The notes under the pieces were generated by a model that saw nothing but the letters and a program-made list of their open reading frames with translations, was not told the DNA's origin and made no database searches. A DNA stretch of 64,000 nucleotides from Verrucomicrobiota bacterium (GTDB lineage Bacteria > Verrucomicrobiota > Verrucomicrobiia > Chthoniobacterales > Terrimicrobiaceae): assembly GCA_017305195.1 (NCBI GenBank), contig JAFKMU010000043.1:88082-152081 (forward strand), written 5' to 3'. Of this stretch, positions 46,116-55,976 are shown one piece after another. Both the position numbers and the translations under genes were made by a program. The number at the start of each line of letters is the position of its first letter. The first letter of the stretch is position 1.

Positions 46116-47507
46116 ATGATGCACGAAATTCCACCGATCTGTGTCGTCGATGATGATCCCGGGGTTCGCGAGGCGGTAGAGGGTTTGTTGCGAGCGGAGG
46201 GTTTCGAGGTGGAGCTATTCGCCTCCGCGCAGCGGTTCACGGCCCGGGCGAAGATGGCGCCGCTTTCCTGCGTGGTGCTCGATGTCGAGCTCCCGGGCTT
46301 GAGCGGCCTGGACTTGCAGCGGGAACTGGCCGGGGCCGGGCTCGAAATTCCGATCATCTTCCTCACCGGCCACGGGAGCATCCCGATGTCGGTCAGGGCC
46401 ATGAAAGCGGGAGCGGTCGAGTTTTTGACGAAGCCGTTCGAGGCCGATGATCTGCTGGGTGCCATCCAGCAGGCGGTCTCCGGGACGCATTCGGTCGAGT
46501 TGGAGACACGGAACAGCTCGACCGACGTGATCGGTGAGAGCCGGGTGATCCGGGGGCTGCTCGCCCGCATCCAGATGGTCGCGCCGACCGACTCCACCGT
46601 GCTGATTTTCGGCGAGACCGGAACGGGAAAAGAGGTGCTGGCCAAGGAAATTCACAAGAGAAGCCGCCGGGCGGAGAAGCCTCTCATCCGGGTGAACTGC
46701 GCATCGATCCCCAAGGATCTGTACGAGAGCGAATTTTTTGGACACGTGAAGGGGGCCTTTACGGGGGCTTTCAAGGACCGGATCGGCCGCTTCGAGGCGG
46801 CGGACGGAGGAACGCTTTTCCTCGATGAAATCGGAGAGATCCCTCTCGACCTGCAAAGCAAGCTGCTGCGGGCTTTGCAGGAAAGGCAGTTCGAACGCGT
46901 CGGCGACGACCGGACGAAACAGGCCGACGTGCGTATCATCGCGGCGACGAACCGGGACCTGCGCGCGGAGGTCGCCGCCGGGCGTTTTCGCGAGGATCTT
47001 TACTATCGGCTGAATGTCTTTCCCCTGGAAATCTCGCCCCTGCGCGAGCGCATCGAAGACGTCCCGCTGCTGGCCCGCCATTTCGTGGAGGCGGCAGCCC
47101 GGGAGATGAACTGCCCCAGGCCGCGCCTTACGCCTGCGGGTTTGGCCGCACTCCAGAGCTATCACTGGCCCGGCAACATCCGGGAGCTGCGAAATGTCAT
47201 CGAGAGGGCCGTGATCATGGCGCAGGGCGGTGCGATGGAGTTTGATCTTCCCATCTCGTTGAGCGATCGGCCGACGCCGGAGATTTCTGACGGAGATTCC
47301 CCAGAGCGCGAGTTTCTGACGGAGCCGGAGATGCTGAAAAAGGAGCGGGACAACCTGCTCGTCGTGCTGGAGAAGACCGGCTGGAAAATCAAAGGCGCCG
47401 ATGGCGCGGCCGAACTGCTGGGCGTGAAGCCGACCACGCTCCTCTCCCGCATCAAGAAAATGGGCTTGCGCCGCGCGGACCCGGCTGAGAGGAGAGATCA
47501 CGCCTGA
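46116..47507 (+). CDS. Sigma-54-dependent response regulator (NtrC family)
   Basis: 463 residues: receiver domain (VVDDDPG; phospho-acceptor Asp in [10 protein letters not shown]), AAA+ domain with Walker A GETGTGKE, the sigma-54-contact loop GAFTGA and Walker [12 protein letters not shown], and a C-terminal Fis-like helix-turn-helix ([21 protein letters not shown]). It would activate sigma-54 promoters when phosphorylated by the adjacent kinase. The start is uncertain: ATG at 46116 or 46119, or TTG at 46104, which lies close behind AGGAG. It is 10 bp upstream of the kinase gene. Confidence 0.93.
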   Translation: MMHEIPPICVVDDDPGVREAVEGLLRAEGFEVELFASAQRFTARAKMAPLSCVVLDVELPGLSGLDLQRELAGAGLEIPIIFLTGHGSIPMSVRAMKAGAVEFLTKPFEADDLLGAIQQAVSGTHSVELETRNSSTDVIGESRVIRGLLARIQMVAPTDSTVLIFGETGTGKEVLAKEIHKRSRRAEKPLIRVNCASIPKDLYESEFFGHVKGAFTGAFKDRIGRFEAADGGTLFLDEIGEIPLDLQSKLLRALQERQFERVGDDRTKQADVRIIAATNRDLRAEVAAGRFREDLYYRLNVFPLEISPLRERIEDVPLLARHFVEAAAREMNCPRPRLTPAGLAALQSYHWPGNIRELRNVIERAVIMAQGGAMEFDLPISLSDRPTPEISDGDSPEREFLTEPEMLKKERDNLLVVLEKTGWKIKGADGAAELLGVKPTTLLSRIKKMGLRRADPAERRDHA

Positions 47508-47517
47508 GGGCGGGCCC

Positions 47518-49287
47518 ATGAGCAGCGACAATCACGATGCAGCCAGGAAAGCCGGAGTGGAGCCCCCGCTGAGGCTGACGCGCTCATGGCGGCACCGCTG
47601 CCCGGTGGCGTTGCGTTATGGCATTGCGATCCTGCTGGCGGGGCTCGCCTGGGGAACGACGTTTGCCCTGCGTCATCTGATCGACGCGCCGTCGTTTCAG
47701 ACGCCGTTCTTCGTCTGCGCGATTGTCTTGAGCAGCTGGATCGGCGGAGCGGGGCCGGGCATCGCGGCGACGTTTTTTTCCATCTTTGCCATCGAGTATT
47801 CCTTCACGGAACCCCGCTACACGTTTTCCGTGACTCTCTCGGAGGTGCCGAAGTTCACGGTCTTCTTTCTTGCCGGGACATTCATCAGCCTGCTGGCCCG
47901 GCGGCAGCGGAGAGATGAGGAGGCTCTGCTCGTTGCGAGGGAAAGCCTGGAGGAGAAGGTGCGTGATCGCACGGCGGATCTTGAGCGTACGAATGTGCAG
48001 TTGACCGACGAAATTGCCGAGCGGAAACGGGCGGAAAGCGCTCTTCAGCGGCTGAACCGGGCCTGGCGGGTGCGCGGGTTGTTCAACCGCGCGATCGCGC
48101 GCAGCACGGGGGAGCCGGAACTGATGACGCGCATCTGCCAGACGCTGGTAAAGAGCAGCGGGTACCGTCTGGCCTGGGTGGCCGCGGTCGAGGAAAACCA
48201 GATCACCGCGGCGGCTCATGCCGCCGGGGACAGGGTGACACAGGTCGAGACCGCGTGGGGGGTCAGCGCACGGGGTTATGTCCTGGCGAGTCGCGTGATC
48301 GATGGCGGAATGCCGCTGGCCTGCTCGCCCCGGGAGCCGTCTCAGGATCTGCGTCCCGATGCATGGGCGGACTCCAACGGCGTCCAGGCCGTGCTGGCGC
48401 TGCCGCTGATCTCCGATGGCAGCATCCTCGGCGCCCTGCTGCTTTACTCAGGCGACCGCGATGCCTTTGACAAGCAGGAGACCGACCTCCTGCAGCAGGC
48501 CGCCAACGATGTCGCGCAAGGTATCGTCCTTTTCCGCACCCGCGCCGCCCGGGCGGCAGCCGAGTCGGCGTTGAAAAATACCCGCGCCGAGCTGGAGAGG
48601 GTGGCTAGGGTCACGACGATGGGGGAATTGACTGCTTCCATCGCCCATGAGATCAACCAGCCGCTGGCCGCCCTGATCACCAACGCCAACGCCTGCCTGC
48701 GCTGGCTCGATCGCCAGCCCCCCGAGCTGGATGAAGCCCGCGAGGCCGCGCGCCGGATCATTCGCGACGGCAAACGCGGCAGCGAGGTGCTGGCCCGCAT
48801 CCGCGCTATGCTGAAGAAGCAGGAGCCGGTACGGGAGACTCTCGCGATCAATGAAGTGATCGACGAGGTCCTGGCGCTGGTACGGGCGGGAATGGACGGC
48901 GTGAAGCTCGAAAAACGCTACTCCGCCCAGTTGCCCTTGGTGCAAGGGGACAGGGTCCAACTGCAGCAGGTCATCCTGAATCTCGTCCTCAACGGGCTCG
49001 ACGCAATGAAGGGTGTCGCTGACCGCGCTTCCGCGCTGGAGATCAGCACGGAGATCGATGCCGCAGGCGATCTTGAGGTGGCGATCCGGGATAATGGCGT
49101 GGGACTCACCGCGGAGCAGGCCGAGAAGATCTTCACGACATTTTTTACCACAAAGGCCGACGGGCTGGGCATGGGGCTCTCGATCTGCCGTTCGATCGTC
49201 GAGCAGCATGGAGGACGGCTTTGGGCTGCGCCCAATGATGACTTTGGCGTGACTTTCCGGTTTACTCTTCCGGTCGCCCTCTTCTGA
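47518..49287 (+). CDS. Membrane sensor histidine kinase with GAF-like domain
   Basis: 589 residues. The N-terminal membrane region (about 31-126) has three or four helices of the DUF4118/MASE-like type ([20 protein letters not shown]). A coiled coil follows (about 133-180), then a GAF-like sensor (about 180-340), a second coil, and HisKA (H377 in [20 protein letters not shown]) with HATPase_c (N box [12 protein letters not shown]1 DNGVGL, G2 [12 protein letters not shown]). It resembles FixL/StyS-type kinases in its HEINQPLAA box. It overlaps the next gene by one base (TGATG), which marks the FixJ-like protein as the most direct partner. Confidence 0.93.
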   Translation: MSSDNHDAARKAGVEPPLRLTRSWRHRCPVALRYGIAILLAGLAWGTTFALRHLIDAPSFQTPFFVCAIVLSSWIGGAGPGIAATFFSIFAIEYSFTEPRYTFSVTLSEVPKFTVFFLAGTFISLLARRQRRDEEALLVARESLEEKVRDRTADLERTNVQLTDEIAERKRAESALQRLNRAWRVRGLFNRAIARSTGEPELMTRICQTLVKSSGYRLAWVAAVEENQITAAAHAAGDRVTQVETAWGVSARGYVLASRVIDGGMPLACSPREPSQDLRPDAWADSNGVQAVLALPLISDGSILGALLLYSGDRDAFDKQETDLLQQAANDVAQGIVLFRTRAARAAAESALKNTRAELERVARVTTMGELTASIAHEINQPLAALITNANACLRWLDRQPPELDEAREAARRIIRDGKRGSEVLARIRAMLKKQEPVRETLAINEVIDEVLALVRAGMDGVKLEKRYSAQLPLVQGDRVQLQQVILNLVLNGLDAMKGVADRASALEISTEIDAAGDLEVAIRDNGVGLTAEQAEKIFTTFFTTKADGLGMGLSICRSIVEQHGGRLWAAPNDDFGVTFRFTLPVALF

Positions 49288-49910
49288 TGTCCGCTTGCTC
49301 CCAAAATCCCGTCGTCATGGTCGTCGATGACGATCCTGCGATTTGCGAGGCCTTGTCGAGTTTGATCCGTTCGGCGGGATGGGCGGTGAAGACCTTTGGA
49401 TCGGCGCGGGAGTTCCTGGGGCATGCCGCTCCGGATGTTCCCGCCTGCCTGGTGCTTGACGTGCGGCTGCCAGACTCGAGCGGCCTGGCCCTGCAGAGCG
49501 ACCTGCTGGCCCGCTCCAGCGACATGCCGATCATCTTCATCACCGGGCATGGCGACGTGCCGACGACCGTGCGGGCGATGAAGGCGGGCGCCATGGAGTT
49601 TTTGACGAAGCCTTTTGAGGACGAGGAATTACTCGCCGCCATCCGGCTGGCCCTGTCGCGATCGGCCGAGAACCGCAACCGGCAGGCGGCAACCGCGCAT
49701 TTGCGGGAACGTTACGAAAGCCTGACCAATCGCGAGCGCGAGGTGATGGGACTCGTGATCCGGGGGTGGCTGAACAAGCAGGTGGCGGCGGAACTCGGAA
49801 CCAGTGAGATCACCGTCAAGGTGCAACGCGGCAAGGTGATGCAAAAGATGCGGGCGGAGTCTCTCGTCGATCTCGTCCACATGGCCGAGAAGCTCGGCGT
49901 GGACCGGTAG
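49287..49910 (+). CDS. FixJ/LuxR-family response regulator
   Basis: 207 residues: receiver (VVDDDPA, phospho-acceptor D58 in [11 protein letters not shown], switch Thr in FITGHGDVP, Lys in FLTKPFEDE) and a C-terminal LuxR-type helix-turn-helix ([20 protein letters not shown] then [20 protein letters not shown]). The hinge and LTNRE signature are those of the FixJ/StyR/TmoT group. Translationally coupled to the kinase. Probably binds the palindrome in the cluster's own promoter or an unlinked target. Confidence 0.93.
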   Translation: MSACSQNPVVMVVDDDPAICEALSSLIRSAGWAVKTFGSAREFLGHAAPDVPACLVLDVRLPDSSGLALQSDLLARSSDMPIIFITGHGDVPTTVRAMKAGAMEFLTKPFEDEELLAAIRLALSRSAENRNRQAATAHLRERYESLTNREREVMGLVIRGWLNKQVAAELGTSEITVKVQRGKVMQKMRAESLVDLVHMAEKLGVDR

Positions 49911-49947
49911 CGAGAACACTCCGCCCGGCACTTTCTCATCCAGGAGG

Positions 49948-50922
49948 TCAGCCGAGGCGCAGCTTCAGCTCGTCGGCGACCTGCCGGATCGCAGATTGCA
50001 CCGCCGGGACGGTGCTGATCGCATTCAGGAGACCGTAGTCGTGGATCAGATTGCCATAGCGCGTTGCTGTGACCTCCACGCCGGCTTCATCCAGTTTTGC
50101 CGCGTAGGCTTCGCCTTCATCGCGCAGGACATCCCGGCCCGCCGTCTGCACGAGGGCGGGAGGCAGCCCTTGCAACTGATCCAGCGACGCCCGGAGGGGC
50201 GACGCATAGATTTCCGCGCGCTTTGCGGGGTCCGTCGTGTAGGCATCCCAGAACCACTTCATCATCGACCGGGAGAGGAAATACCCATCGGCGTATTCCT
50301 CGTAGGAGCCGGTTTCAAAATTCGCGTCGGTGACAGGCCAGAGAAGCACCTGCGACAGAATGGCCGGCCCTCCCTTGTCCTTGGCCATCAGGGCCACGAC
50401 GGCGCTCATGTTGCCTCCCACGCTGTTGCCAACCACGGCCAGCCGGGAACCGTCGACGCCGATCTCATCGCCGTGCAGGGAAACCCACTTTGTGGCGGTA
50501 TAGGCTTCGTGGATTGCGGTCGGATAGTGAGCCTCCGGCGACGGGGTGTAGTTCACAAAGACGGCGGTGTAGCCGGAATGGTGCGCAATGTCGCGAACCA
50601 GGCGTTCGTGGGTTGGGAAATCCCCGAGTATCCAGCCGCCGCCATGAAAGAACATGAAGACGGGAGCCTTTTCTTTCGCCGTCCCGGGCCGCACGATGGT
50701 GAGGGACACCTCGATGCCGTCCTGGGTGATCGTACGTTCCGATATCTCGGCAGGCGGAAGATCGAGGGACACGGATGCCTGGGCGCTGACCAGCACCTGC
50801 CGGGCTTCGGCGGGCGGGAGCGTCTCGATGGGCTGGCCGCCGGAAGAGTTGAGCGCTTTCAGGAATTCCCGGACGTGATGGTCTACGCGGGGGTCTTTTG
50901 CTGGGTCGGTGTGTGTATTCAT
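49948..50922 (-). CDS. Alpha/beta hydrolase, hormone-sensitive-lipase family esterase
   Basis: 324 residues. The oxyanion motif is FFHGGGWILGD (HGGG at 93-96) and the nucleophile elbow is GNSVGGN with S167, where the family norm is GDSAGG, so both second and fourth positions differ. The acid is in GRDVLRDEG and the catalytic His in GNLIHDYGLLN. No signal peptide; cytoplasmic. Likely hydrolyses short-chain esters. It follows the SDR gene by 21 bp in one minus-strand operon. Confidence 0.9.
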   Translation of the reverse strand: MNTHTDPAKDPRVDHHVREFLKALNSSGGQPIETLPPAEARQVLVSAQASVSLDLPPAEISERTITQDGIEVSLTIVRPGTAKEKAPVFMFFHGGGWILGDFPTHERLVRDIAHHSGYTAVFVNYTPSPEAHYPTAIHEAYTATKWVSLHGDEIGVDGSRLAVVGNSVGGNMSAVVALMAKDKGGPAILSQVLLWPVTDANFETGSYEEYADGYFLSRSMMKWFWDAYTTDPAKRAEIYASPLRASLDQLQGLPPALVQTAGRDVLRDEGEAYAAKLDEAGVEVTATRYGNLIHDYGLLNAISTVPAVQSAIRQVADELKLRLG

Positions 50923-50943
50923 GGATTGGTCTGTGGAGGTTTG

Positions 50944-51684
50944 TTAATTCATTCCGCCATTGGCGCGGATCACCTGTCCGTTGATCCAGCCGCCCTGCGG
51001 ACTCATCAGGAATGAAACGGCGTTGGCGATGTCCTCGGGCGTGGCGAGGCGGCCCAGGGGATTGAGCTGGGCGAGGTGCTCGATCTGCTCGGGAGTTTTG
51101 CCATCGAGAAAGAGCTTGGTGGCCGTGGGACCGGGAGCGATGGAGTTGACCGTGATCTCGCGACCGCGCAGCTCCTTCGAAAGGACGCGCGTGAGGGCGT
51201 CCACGGCGGCTTTTGACGCGGAGTACAGGCCGTAAGTCGGCAGGGCGAGCCCGATGACGCTGCTGGAGAAGTTCACGATGCGCCCGCCGTTGCGCATGCG
51301 TTTGGCCGCTTCCCGAAGGACGAGGAAGACGCCGCGCACATTGATGTCGAAGGTGCGGTCGTAGGTTTGCTCGGTTCCGTCGGCGATGGTCTCATTGACC
51401 ATTATGCCGGCATTGTTGACGACGCCATCGAGGCCGCCGAAGGCGTTCTCGGTTTCGTCAAACATCCGGAGCACATCAGCGGAGGAGGACACGTCGCCCT
51501 GCACGGCGATGGCGGCTCCGCCTCCGGCGATGATGGTGTCGACGACCTGCTGCGCGGCGGAGGCGCTGCCCGCATAGTTCACCGCCACGGCGAAGCCGTC
51601 GGCGGCCAGGCGTGTGGCGACGGCGGCGCCGATTCCCCGGGATGCCCCGGTGACGAGGACGGATTTTCGAGATGTTGTTGTCAT
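50944..51684 (-). CDS. Short-chain dehydrogenase/reductase (SDR)
   Basis: 246-residue classical SDR. Cofactor motif VTGASRGIGAAVA; NNAG in VVNNAGIMVN; catalytic Ser in NFSSSVIG and Tyr/Lys in YGLYSASKAAVDAL. The C terminus has GWINGQVIRANGGM, close to FabG and 3-oxoacyl-ACP reductase-like enzymes. Specific substrate unknown. First gene of the operon with the esterase, divergent from the quinone-reductase-like gene with a 177-bp intergenic region, so they may be co-regulated. Confidence 0.92.
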   Translation of the reverse strand: MTTTSRKSVLVTGASRGIGAAVATRLAADGFAVAVNYAGSASAAQQVVDTIIAGGGAAIAVQGDVSSSADVLRMFDETENAFGGLDGVVNNAGIMVNETIADGTEQTYDRTFDINVRGVFLVLREAAKRMRNGGRIVNFSSSVIGLALPTYGLYSASKAAVDALTRVLSKELRGREITVNSIAPGPTATKLFLDGKTPEQIEHLAQLNPLGRLATPEDIANAVSFLMSPQGGWINGQVIRANGGMN

Positions 51685-51861
51685 GGTTTGGAAAGATAAG
51701 CTCAGGATTTGTGCCAGGAAATGGGGTGCTTTGTAATGTGTTGCTGGTCAAGTGATTGCTTTTAGAGTGAGCGTCAGCGGGTCGGGGACGGTATTTTGAA
51801 CGTGCGATCCTTCGTCCAAGTTCCTTTGCGAAGATGTGCCACACGGGGCATCGTCCCGGGT

Positions 51862-52872
51862 ATGAAAGCAATAATTACGACGCGCCCCCTTCCGGTCGAT
51901 GACGAGGAATCCCTGGTTGAGGTCGAGCGTTCGCGCCCCGTGGCGGGGGGCCGGGATCTGCTGGTGCGGGTCGCGGCGGTGGCGATCAATCCCGTGGATA
52001 CAAAGGTGCGCGCCAGCGTGGCCGACTCCGATGGGGTGATCCTTGGTTGGGACGCTGCCGGAGTGGTCGAGGCGACCGGGCCGGAGGTCACCCGGTTCCA
52101 GCCGGGAGACGAGGTCTATTATGCCGGGGATATCACGCGACCGGGCTCCAATGCGGAGTACCAGCTCGTGGACGAACGCATTGCCGCCCGGAAGCCCGCG
52201 AGCCTTTCTTTCAGTGATGCCGCAGCCTATCCCCTTGTGTCCATCACGGCATGGGAGGCTCTTTACGAAGGGCTGGGCATTGACCGGCTCGGCTCGGATG
52301 GCGGGAAAACGATCCTGATCATCGGCGGGGCTGGCGGGGTCGGGTCCATGGCGATCCAGCTTGCCCGGCTCGCGGGCCTCACTGTGATCGCCACAGCGTC
52401 GCGGGAAGCATCGCGCGACTGGGTGCTCGCTCTCGGCGCGCATCATGCGGTCGATCATCGTCAGCCCTTGCCCGGGCAGCTCGCGGAAATCGGTTTTCCC
52501 GAGGTCGATTTCATTGCAAATTTCAACAATACCGACTCCTATTGGGAAATGATGGCCGGGTTGATCAAACCATTCGGAAAGATCGTGGGCATCGTGGAGA
52601 CAGCCCATCCGGTAGACCTCGGGCTGCTCAAGGCCAAGAGCGCCACGTTTTCCTGGGAGTTCATGTTTACCCGCTCGAAGTTCCAGACTCCCGACATGGA
52701 TGCTCAGGGCGAGCTCCTCGCGGAAGTCTCCGGATTGATCGACGGCGGCAGGATCCAGTCCATCGTCGGCGAGCGCCTTGAGGGAATTTCCGCTGTCAAC
52801 CTCCGAAAGGCGCACCAGCGTGCAGAGTCCGGTGCGCTCGTGGGGAAACTCGTGCTCGGAGGGTGGGAGTGA
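51862..52872 (+). CDS. Zinc-independent MDR oxidoreductase, quinone oxidoreductase-like (ZADH/QOR2)
   Basis: 336 residues from ATG 51862 (MKAIITTRPLPVDDEESLVE). GroES-like N-terminal half with AINPVDTKVRAS (no zinc ligands), then Rossmann fold IIGGAGGVGSMAIQLARLAG and ASREASRDWVLALGAHH. It looks like the zinc-binding alcohol dehydrogenase family / NAD(P)H quinone reductases that act on 2-alkenals or quinones. Upstream frame extension is rejected for lack of similarity. Divergent from the SDR-esterase operon; the Ahr-type gene follows 120 bp later. Confidence 0.9.
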   Translation: MKAIITTRPLPVDDEESLVEVERSRPVAGGRDLLVRVAAVAINPVDTKVRASVADSDGVILGWDAAGVVEATGPEVTRFQPGDEVYYAGDITRPGSNAEYQLVDERIAARKPASLSFSDAAAYPLVSITAWEALYEGLGIDRLGSDGGKTILIIGGAGGVGSMAIQLARLAGLTVIATASREASRDWVLALGAHHAVDHRQPLPGQLAEIGFPEVDFIANFNNTDSYWEMMAGLIKPFGKIVGIVETAHPVDLGLLKAKSATFSWEFMFTRSKFQTPDMDAQGELLAEVSGLIDGGRIQSIVGERLEGISAVNLRKAHQRAESGALVGKLVLGGWE

Positions 52873-52992
52873 TGGTTCCGGCATCGATCGGGAAATTTCT
52901 ACAAGGTTCGCTGTCCGGGATTCCGTCAGCATCCTGCGAAAGGTCACAAACGTTAACTTAGCTGATTCGCAATAACACAACCCCACAAAGCC

Positions 52993-54009
52993 ATGTCAGA
53001 GTTTCACGCCTACGCCGCCACCAGTCCCAATGGAGTCCTTGAGCCATATTCCTATGATCCCGGTGACATCGGGGCCGAGGAGGTCGAGATCAAGGTCACG
53101 CATTGCGGGATCTGCCACTCGGATCTCTCCATGCTGAATAACGACTGGGGCATGTCGAGCTACCCCATCGTGCCCGGCCACGAGGTGGTCGGTACGGTCG
53201 TCGCTCTCGGCGAACATGCCAAAGGTCTCAAGATCGGCCAGCGCGTCGGGGTGGGGTGGTCGGCCTTCAGTTGCCTGTCTTGCCCGCAATGCATCTCCGG
53301 CGAGCACAACCTCTGCGCCACCACGCAGGGAACCATCGTAGGCCGCCATGGTGGATTCGCCGATCGGCTCCGCGTGCAGTGGGTGTGGGCTCGTCCCTTG
53401 CCGGAGGGTCTGGATTCCAAGAACGCGGGTCCGCTGCTGTGCGGCGGCGTGACGGTTTTCACCCCGCTGCTCGGCTACGATGTCTCTCCCAGCGCCCGGG
53501 TGGGCGTGATCGGTATCGGCGGGCTGGGGCACATGGCTCTGCAATTTGCCAATAAATGGGGCTGTGAGGTGCATGCCTTCACCACCAGCGACAGCAAGGA
53601 GGCCGAGGCGAAGCAGCTCGGGGCGCATCATGTCCACAATACCCGCAATCCTGACGCCCTGAAGAAGCTCGCAGGTTCGCTCGACCTGATCATCTCGACC
53701 ATCAATGTCCCGCAGAATGTCCCGGCGCTGCTGGATACTCTCGCTCCGCATGGACGGCTCCATGTCGTCGGCGCGGTGCTGGAGCCGCTGCAGGTTCCCG
53801 CCTTTTCGCTGATCATGGCGCAACGTTCTGTCACCGGATCGCCCACTGGCAGCCCGAGTGCGCTCGATACCATGCTCACCTTCTCCGCGAGGCATAATAT
53901 CGCGCCAGTGATCGAGACTTTCCCGATGTCCAAGGTGAACGAGGCTCTCGATCATTTGCGCTCCGGCAAGGCTCGCTATCGCATCGTTTTGGAAAACGAT
54001 ATCGCCTGA
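52993..54009 (+). CDS. ahr: NADPH-dependent aldehyde reductase, Ahr/YjgB-like
   Basis: 338 residues (E. coli Ahr 339) of zinc-dependent medium-chain alcohol dehydrogenases. Catalytic zinc ligands in CGICHSDL (C38) and PGHEVVGTV (H63-E64); structural zinc cysteines in FSCLSCPQCISGEHNLC; cofactor motif GIGGLGHMA. MSEFHAYAATSPNG at the N terminus matches the Ahr group closely. Reduces broad-range aldehydes with NADPH. Probably transcribed alone; a short hairpin GGCAC-AGA-GTGCC lies about 35 bp after it but has no T tract. Confidence 0.92.
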   Translation: MSEFHAYAATSPNGVLEPYSYDPGDIGAEEVEIKVTHCGICHSDLSMLNNDWGMSSYPIVPGHEVVGTVVALGEHAKGLKIGQRVGVGWSAFSCLSCPQCISGEHNLCATTQGTIVGRHGGFADRLRVQWVWARPLPEGLDSKNAGPLLCGGVTVFTPLLGYDVSPSARVGVIGIGGLGHMALQFANKWGCEVHAFTTSDSKEAEAKQLGAHHVHNTRNPDALKKLAGSLDLIISTINVPQNVPALLDTLAPHGRLHVVGAVLEPLQVPAFSLIMAQRSVTGSPTGSPSALDTMLTFSARHNIAPVIETFPMSKVNEALDHLRSGKARYRIVLENDIA

Positions 54010-54177
54010 TACCGACGGGCTTTGTTCCTCGGCAATATGCGACGGCACAGAGTGCCGGCGTGCTCGCGTATTGTTTCTCCTTTTAAACTTTTCTTGATCC
54101 GATTGGCGCGGTTTCCTATCTTGCCAGCAGGTCAGTGAGAAAAGCGAGACAGGTTGGATTGGAAAGGTTGAGCGATC

Positions 54178-55917
54178 GTGAAGCGATTGATTGACCGTCT
54201 CGTATTCCGCCCCCGGCTATTTGAGCTTTTTGGCAAAAAGGGGGAGCCTGTCATGTGGTCGCGCGAGGTCCTCGCGGGTGCCACGGTAGGGTTGATCGCA
54301 TTGCCGCTTGCCCTGGCCCTGGGTATTGCCAGCATTCCGGCAGGAGTCTCGACGCCGAGTCCAGCGCCGGCATTGGGCATTCTCACCGCCATCGTGGCGG
54401 GCCTCATTATTTCGACTTTGGGCGGCAGCCGCGTGCAAATCGGCGGGCCGACCGCGGCGTTTGTGCCGATCATCCTGCTCATCGTCATGGAGCACGGGTA
54501 TGGCGGACTGGTGATGGCGACGATGATGGCGGGAGTCATCCTGATCCTGCTCGGCGTGACGCGAATGGGGGCGCTGATCAAGTTCATCCCCTGGCCGGTG
54601 ACGAGCGGGTTTACCACGGGCATTGCCGTGGCGATCATGATCACGCAGTTGCCGGACTTTTTTGGCTTCACGGCGGAGAAGGGAATGCCCCGGGAATTCC
54701 TGGAGAAAATCCCATGGGTCTGGGAACACCTGGGAGGAGCCAATCCGTACTCCCTCGGTCTCGCCGCAGTGTGCGTCGGCGTCATCTTCCTCTGGCCGCG
54801 CCTGAAGATCCGCCTGATCCCGGGTTCCATCGTCGCGATGCTGGCTGCCACCGTGTTCGTGGCCGTTGCCGGGTGGGGGGACGCCCACGGCGTGGCGACC
54901 ATCGGGAGCAAGTTCGGCCCGGATGCGATTCCGTCCGGCCTGCCGTTTCCGCATTTTCCCAACATCGATCTGGCGACGATCGGCAAGCTCATTGGTCCTG
55001 CCACGGCTATCGCCCTGCTCGGGGCCATCGAATCTCTCCTCTCGGCCGTCGTTGCCGATGGACTTTCCGGGGACCGGCACGACAGCAATACCGAGCTGAT
55101 CGCGCAGGGCATCGCCAATCTGGTCTGCCCGTTCTTTGGCGGTCTGCCCGCGACCGGGGCGATCGCGCGCACCTCGGCGAATATCAACAACGGCGGTCGT
55201 ACGCCCATCTCGGGAATCGTCCATGCGGTGACGCTGCTGGGCATCGTGCTCCTCGCTTCGCGCTGGGCTGTCTATATCCCCATGGCCTCCATGTCGGCGG
55301 TACTCATCGTGGTCGCCTTCAAGATGGGCGAATGGCACGAACTGGCCCGATTCCGTCGCATGCCGATAAGCGATGCGCTCGTGCTCTTTACCACCTTTGG
55401 GCTCACTGTTGTCTTTGACCTCGTCGTGGCAGTCGAGGTGGGCATGGTGCTTGCCGCCATGTTGTTCATCAAGCGTGTCTCGGAGACCACGGAGGTCAGC
55501 CGGGTGACGGCTGACGACATGCTGGAGCGGCCCGAGCACATCGCGCAGGGAAAGCACATTCCTGACGGCGTGCTGGTTTACCGGATTTTTGGACCCTTCC
55601 TGTTTGGCGCGGCGGAAAAGATGGAGGACGCCATCGCCAGCATCGGGCAGTGGCCAAAGGTGCTGATCCTGCGCCTCCACCTCGTCACGGCGATGGACGC
55701 CACCGGGCTTAACGCCCTCGAGAGCATCGTCGAGCGAATGAAGACCCGCGGCGGCACGGTGATCCTGAGTGGTATCCATCGACAGCCATTTGAGATGTTG
55801 CGCAAGGCCGGATTCATCCAGTCCATCGGACGCCGGAATTTCTGCGCAACGTTCGATGATTCCCTCCGGAGAGCCGAGGAGTTGTGCTCTCCGAAATCGA
55901 CCAGCCAGCAGGTCTGA
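54178..55917 (+). CDS. SulP-family anion transporter with STAS domain
   Basis: 579 residues. An N-terminal transmembrane core of about 12-14 helices shows the SulP signature (GLIALPLALALGIASIPAGV, then ISTLGGSRVQIGGPTAAFV), and a C-terminal STAS domain (about 455-565, YRIFGPFLFGAAEKMEDAI and LHLVTAMDATGLNALESI). The start is GTG 54178 (MKRLIDRLVFRPRLFELF). Members carry sulfate, bicarbonate or other anions; cysK 59 bp downstream and a sulfate-binding protein next to it suggest sulfate, but bicarbonate is not excluded. Confidence 0.9.
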   Translation: MKRLIDRLVFRPRLFELFGKKGEPVMWSREVLAGATVGLIALPLALALGIASIPAGVSTPSPAPALGILTAIVAGLIISTLGGSRVQIGGPTAAFVPIILLIVMEHGYGGLVMATMMAGVILILLGVTRMGALIKFIPWPVTSGFTTGIAVAIMITQLPDFFGFTAEKGMPREFLEKIPWVWEHLGGANPYSLGLAAVCVGVIFLWPRLKIRLIPGSIVAMLAATVFVAVAGWGDAHGVATIGSKFGPDAIPSGLPFPHFPNIDLATIGKLIGPATAIALLGAIESLLSAVVADGLSGDRHDSNTELIAQGIANLVCPFFGGLPATGAIARTSANINNGGRTPISGIVHAVTLLGIVLLASRWAVYIPMASMSAVLIVVAFKMGEWHELARFRRMPISDALVLFTTFGLTVVFDLVVAVEVGMVLAAMLFIKRVSETTEVSRVTADDMLERPEHIAQGKHIPDGVLVYRIFGPFLFGAAEKMEDAIASIGQWPKVLILRLHLVTAMDATGLNALESIVERMKTRGGTVILSGIHRQPFEMLRKAGFIQSIGRRNFCATFDDSLRRAEELCSPKSTSQQV

Positions 55918-55940
55918 ATTGATTTTTTCCCGAATCGGAG

Positions 55941-55976
55941 TTGACGCGAGCTTATTAACGACTTAATTAGTCGTGT
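55941..55976 (+). promoter_or_regulatory. cysK promoter with perfect 17-bp dyad
   Basis: TTGACG at 55941-55946 is a good -35. At 16-17 bp spacing a -10-like TTAATT or TAATTA (55963-55969) falls in the centre of the dyad ACGACTTAATTAGTCGT (55958-55974), arms ACGACT and AGTCGT. The predicted start of transcription is within a few bases of the ATG at 55977 and no Shine-Dalgarno exists, so the mRNA may be leaderless. The dyad is placed to block RNA polymerase. Confidence 0.6.

Noticed and set aside
52890..52910. A further TGTAGAA-like string (minus strand, ACCTTGTAGAAATTT) upstream of ahr
   Set aside because: Only seven core bases agree and the GTTCGT half is missing; not counted as a copy of the carbohydrate motif.
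51748..52986. 412-codon open frame on the minus strand
   Set aside because: Antisense to the quinone-reductase-like gene and lacks any conserved domain.
54043..54055. Hairpin GGCAC-AGA-GTGCC after ahr
   Set aside because: Five-bp stem with no T tract close behind; too weak to call a terminator.
54217..55779. 520-codon open frame on the minus strand
   Set aside because: Antisense to the SulP gene; the product is His/Asp/Arg-rich without structure, typical of a shadow frame.
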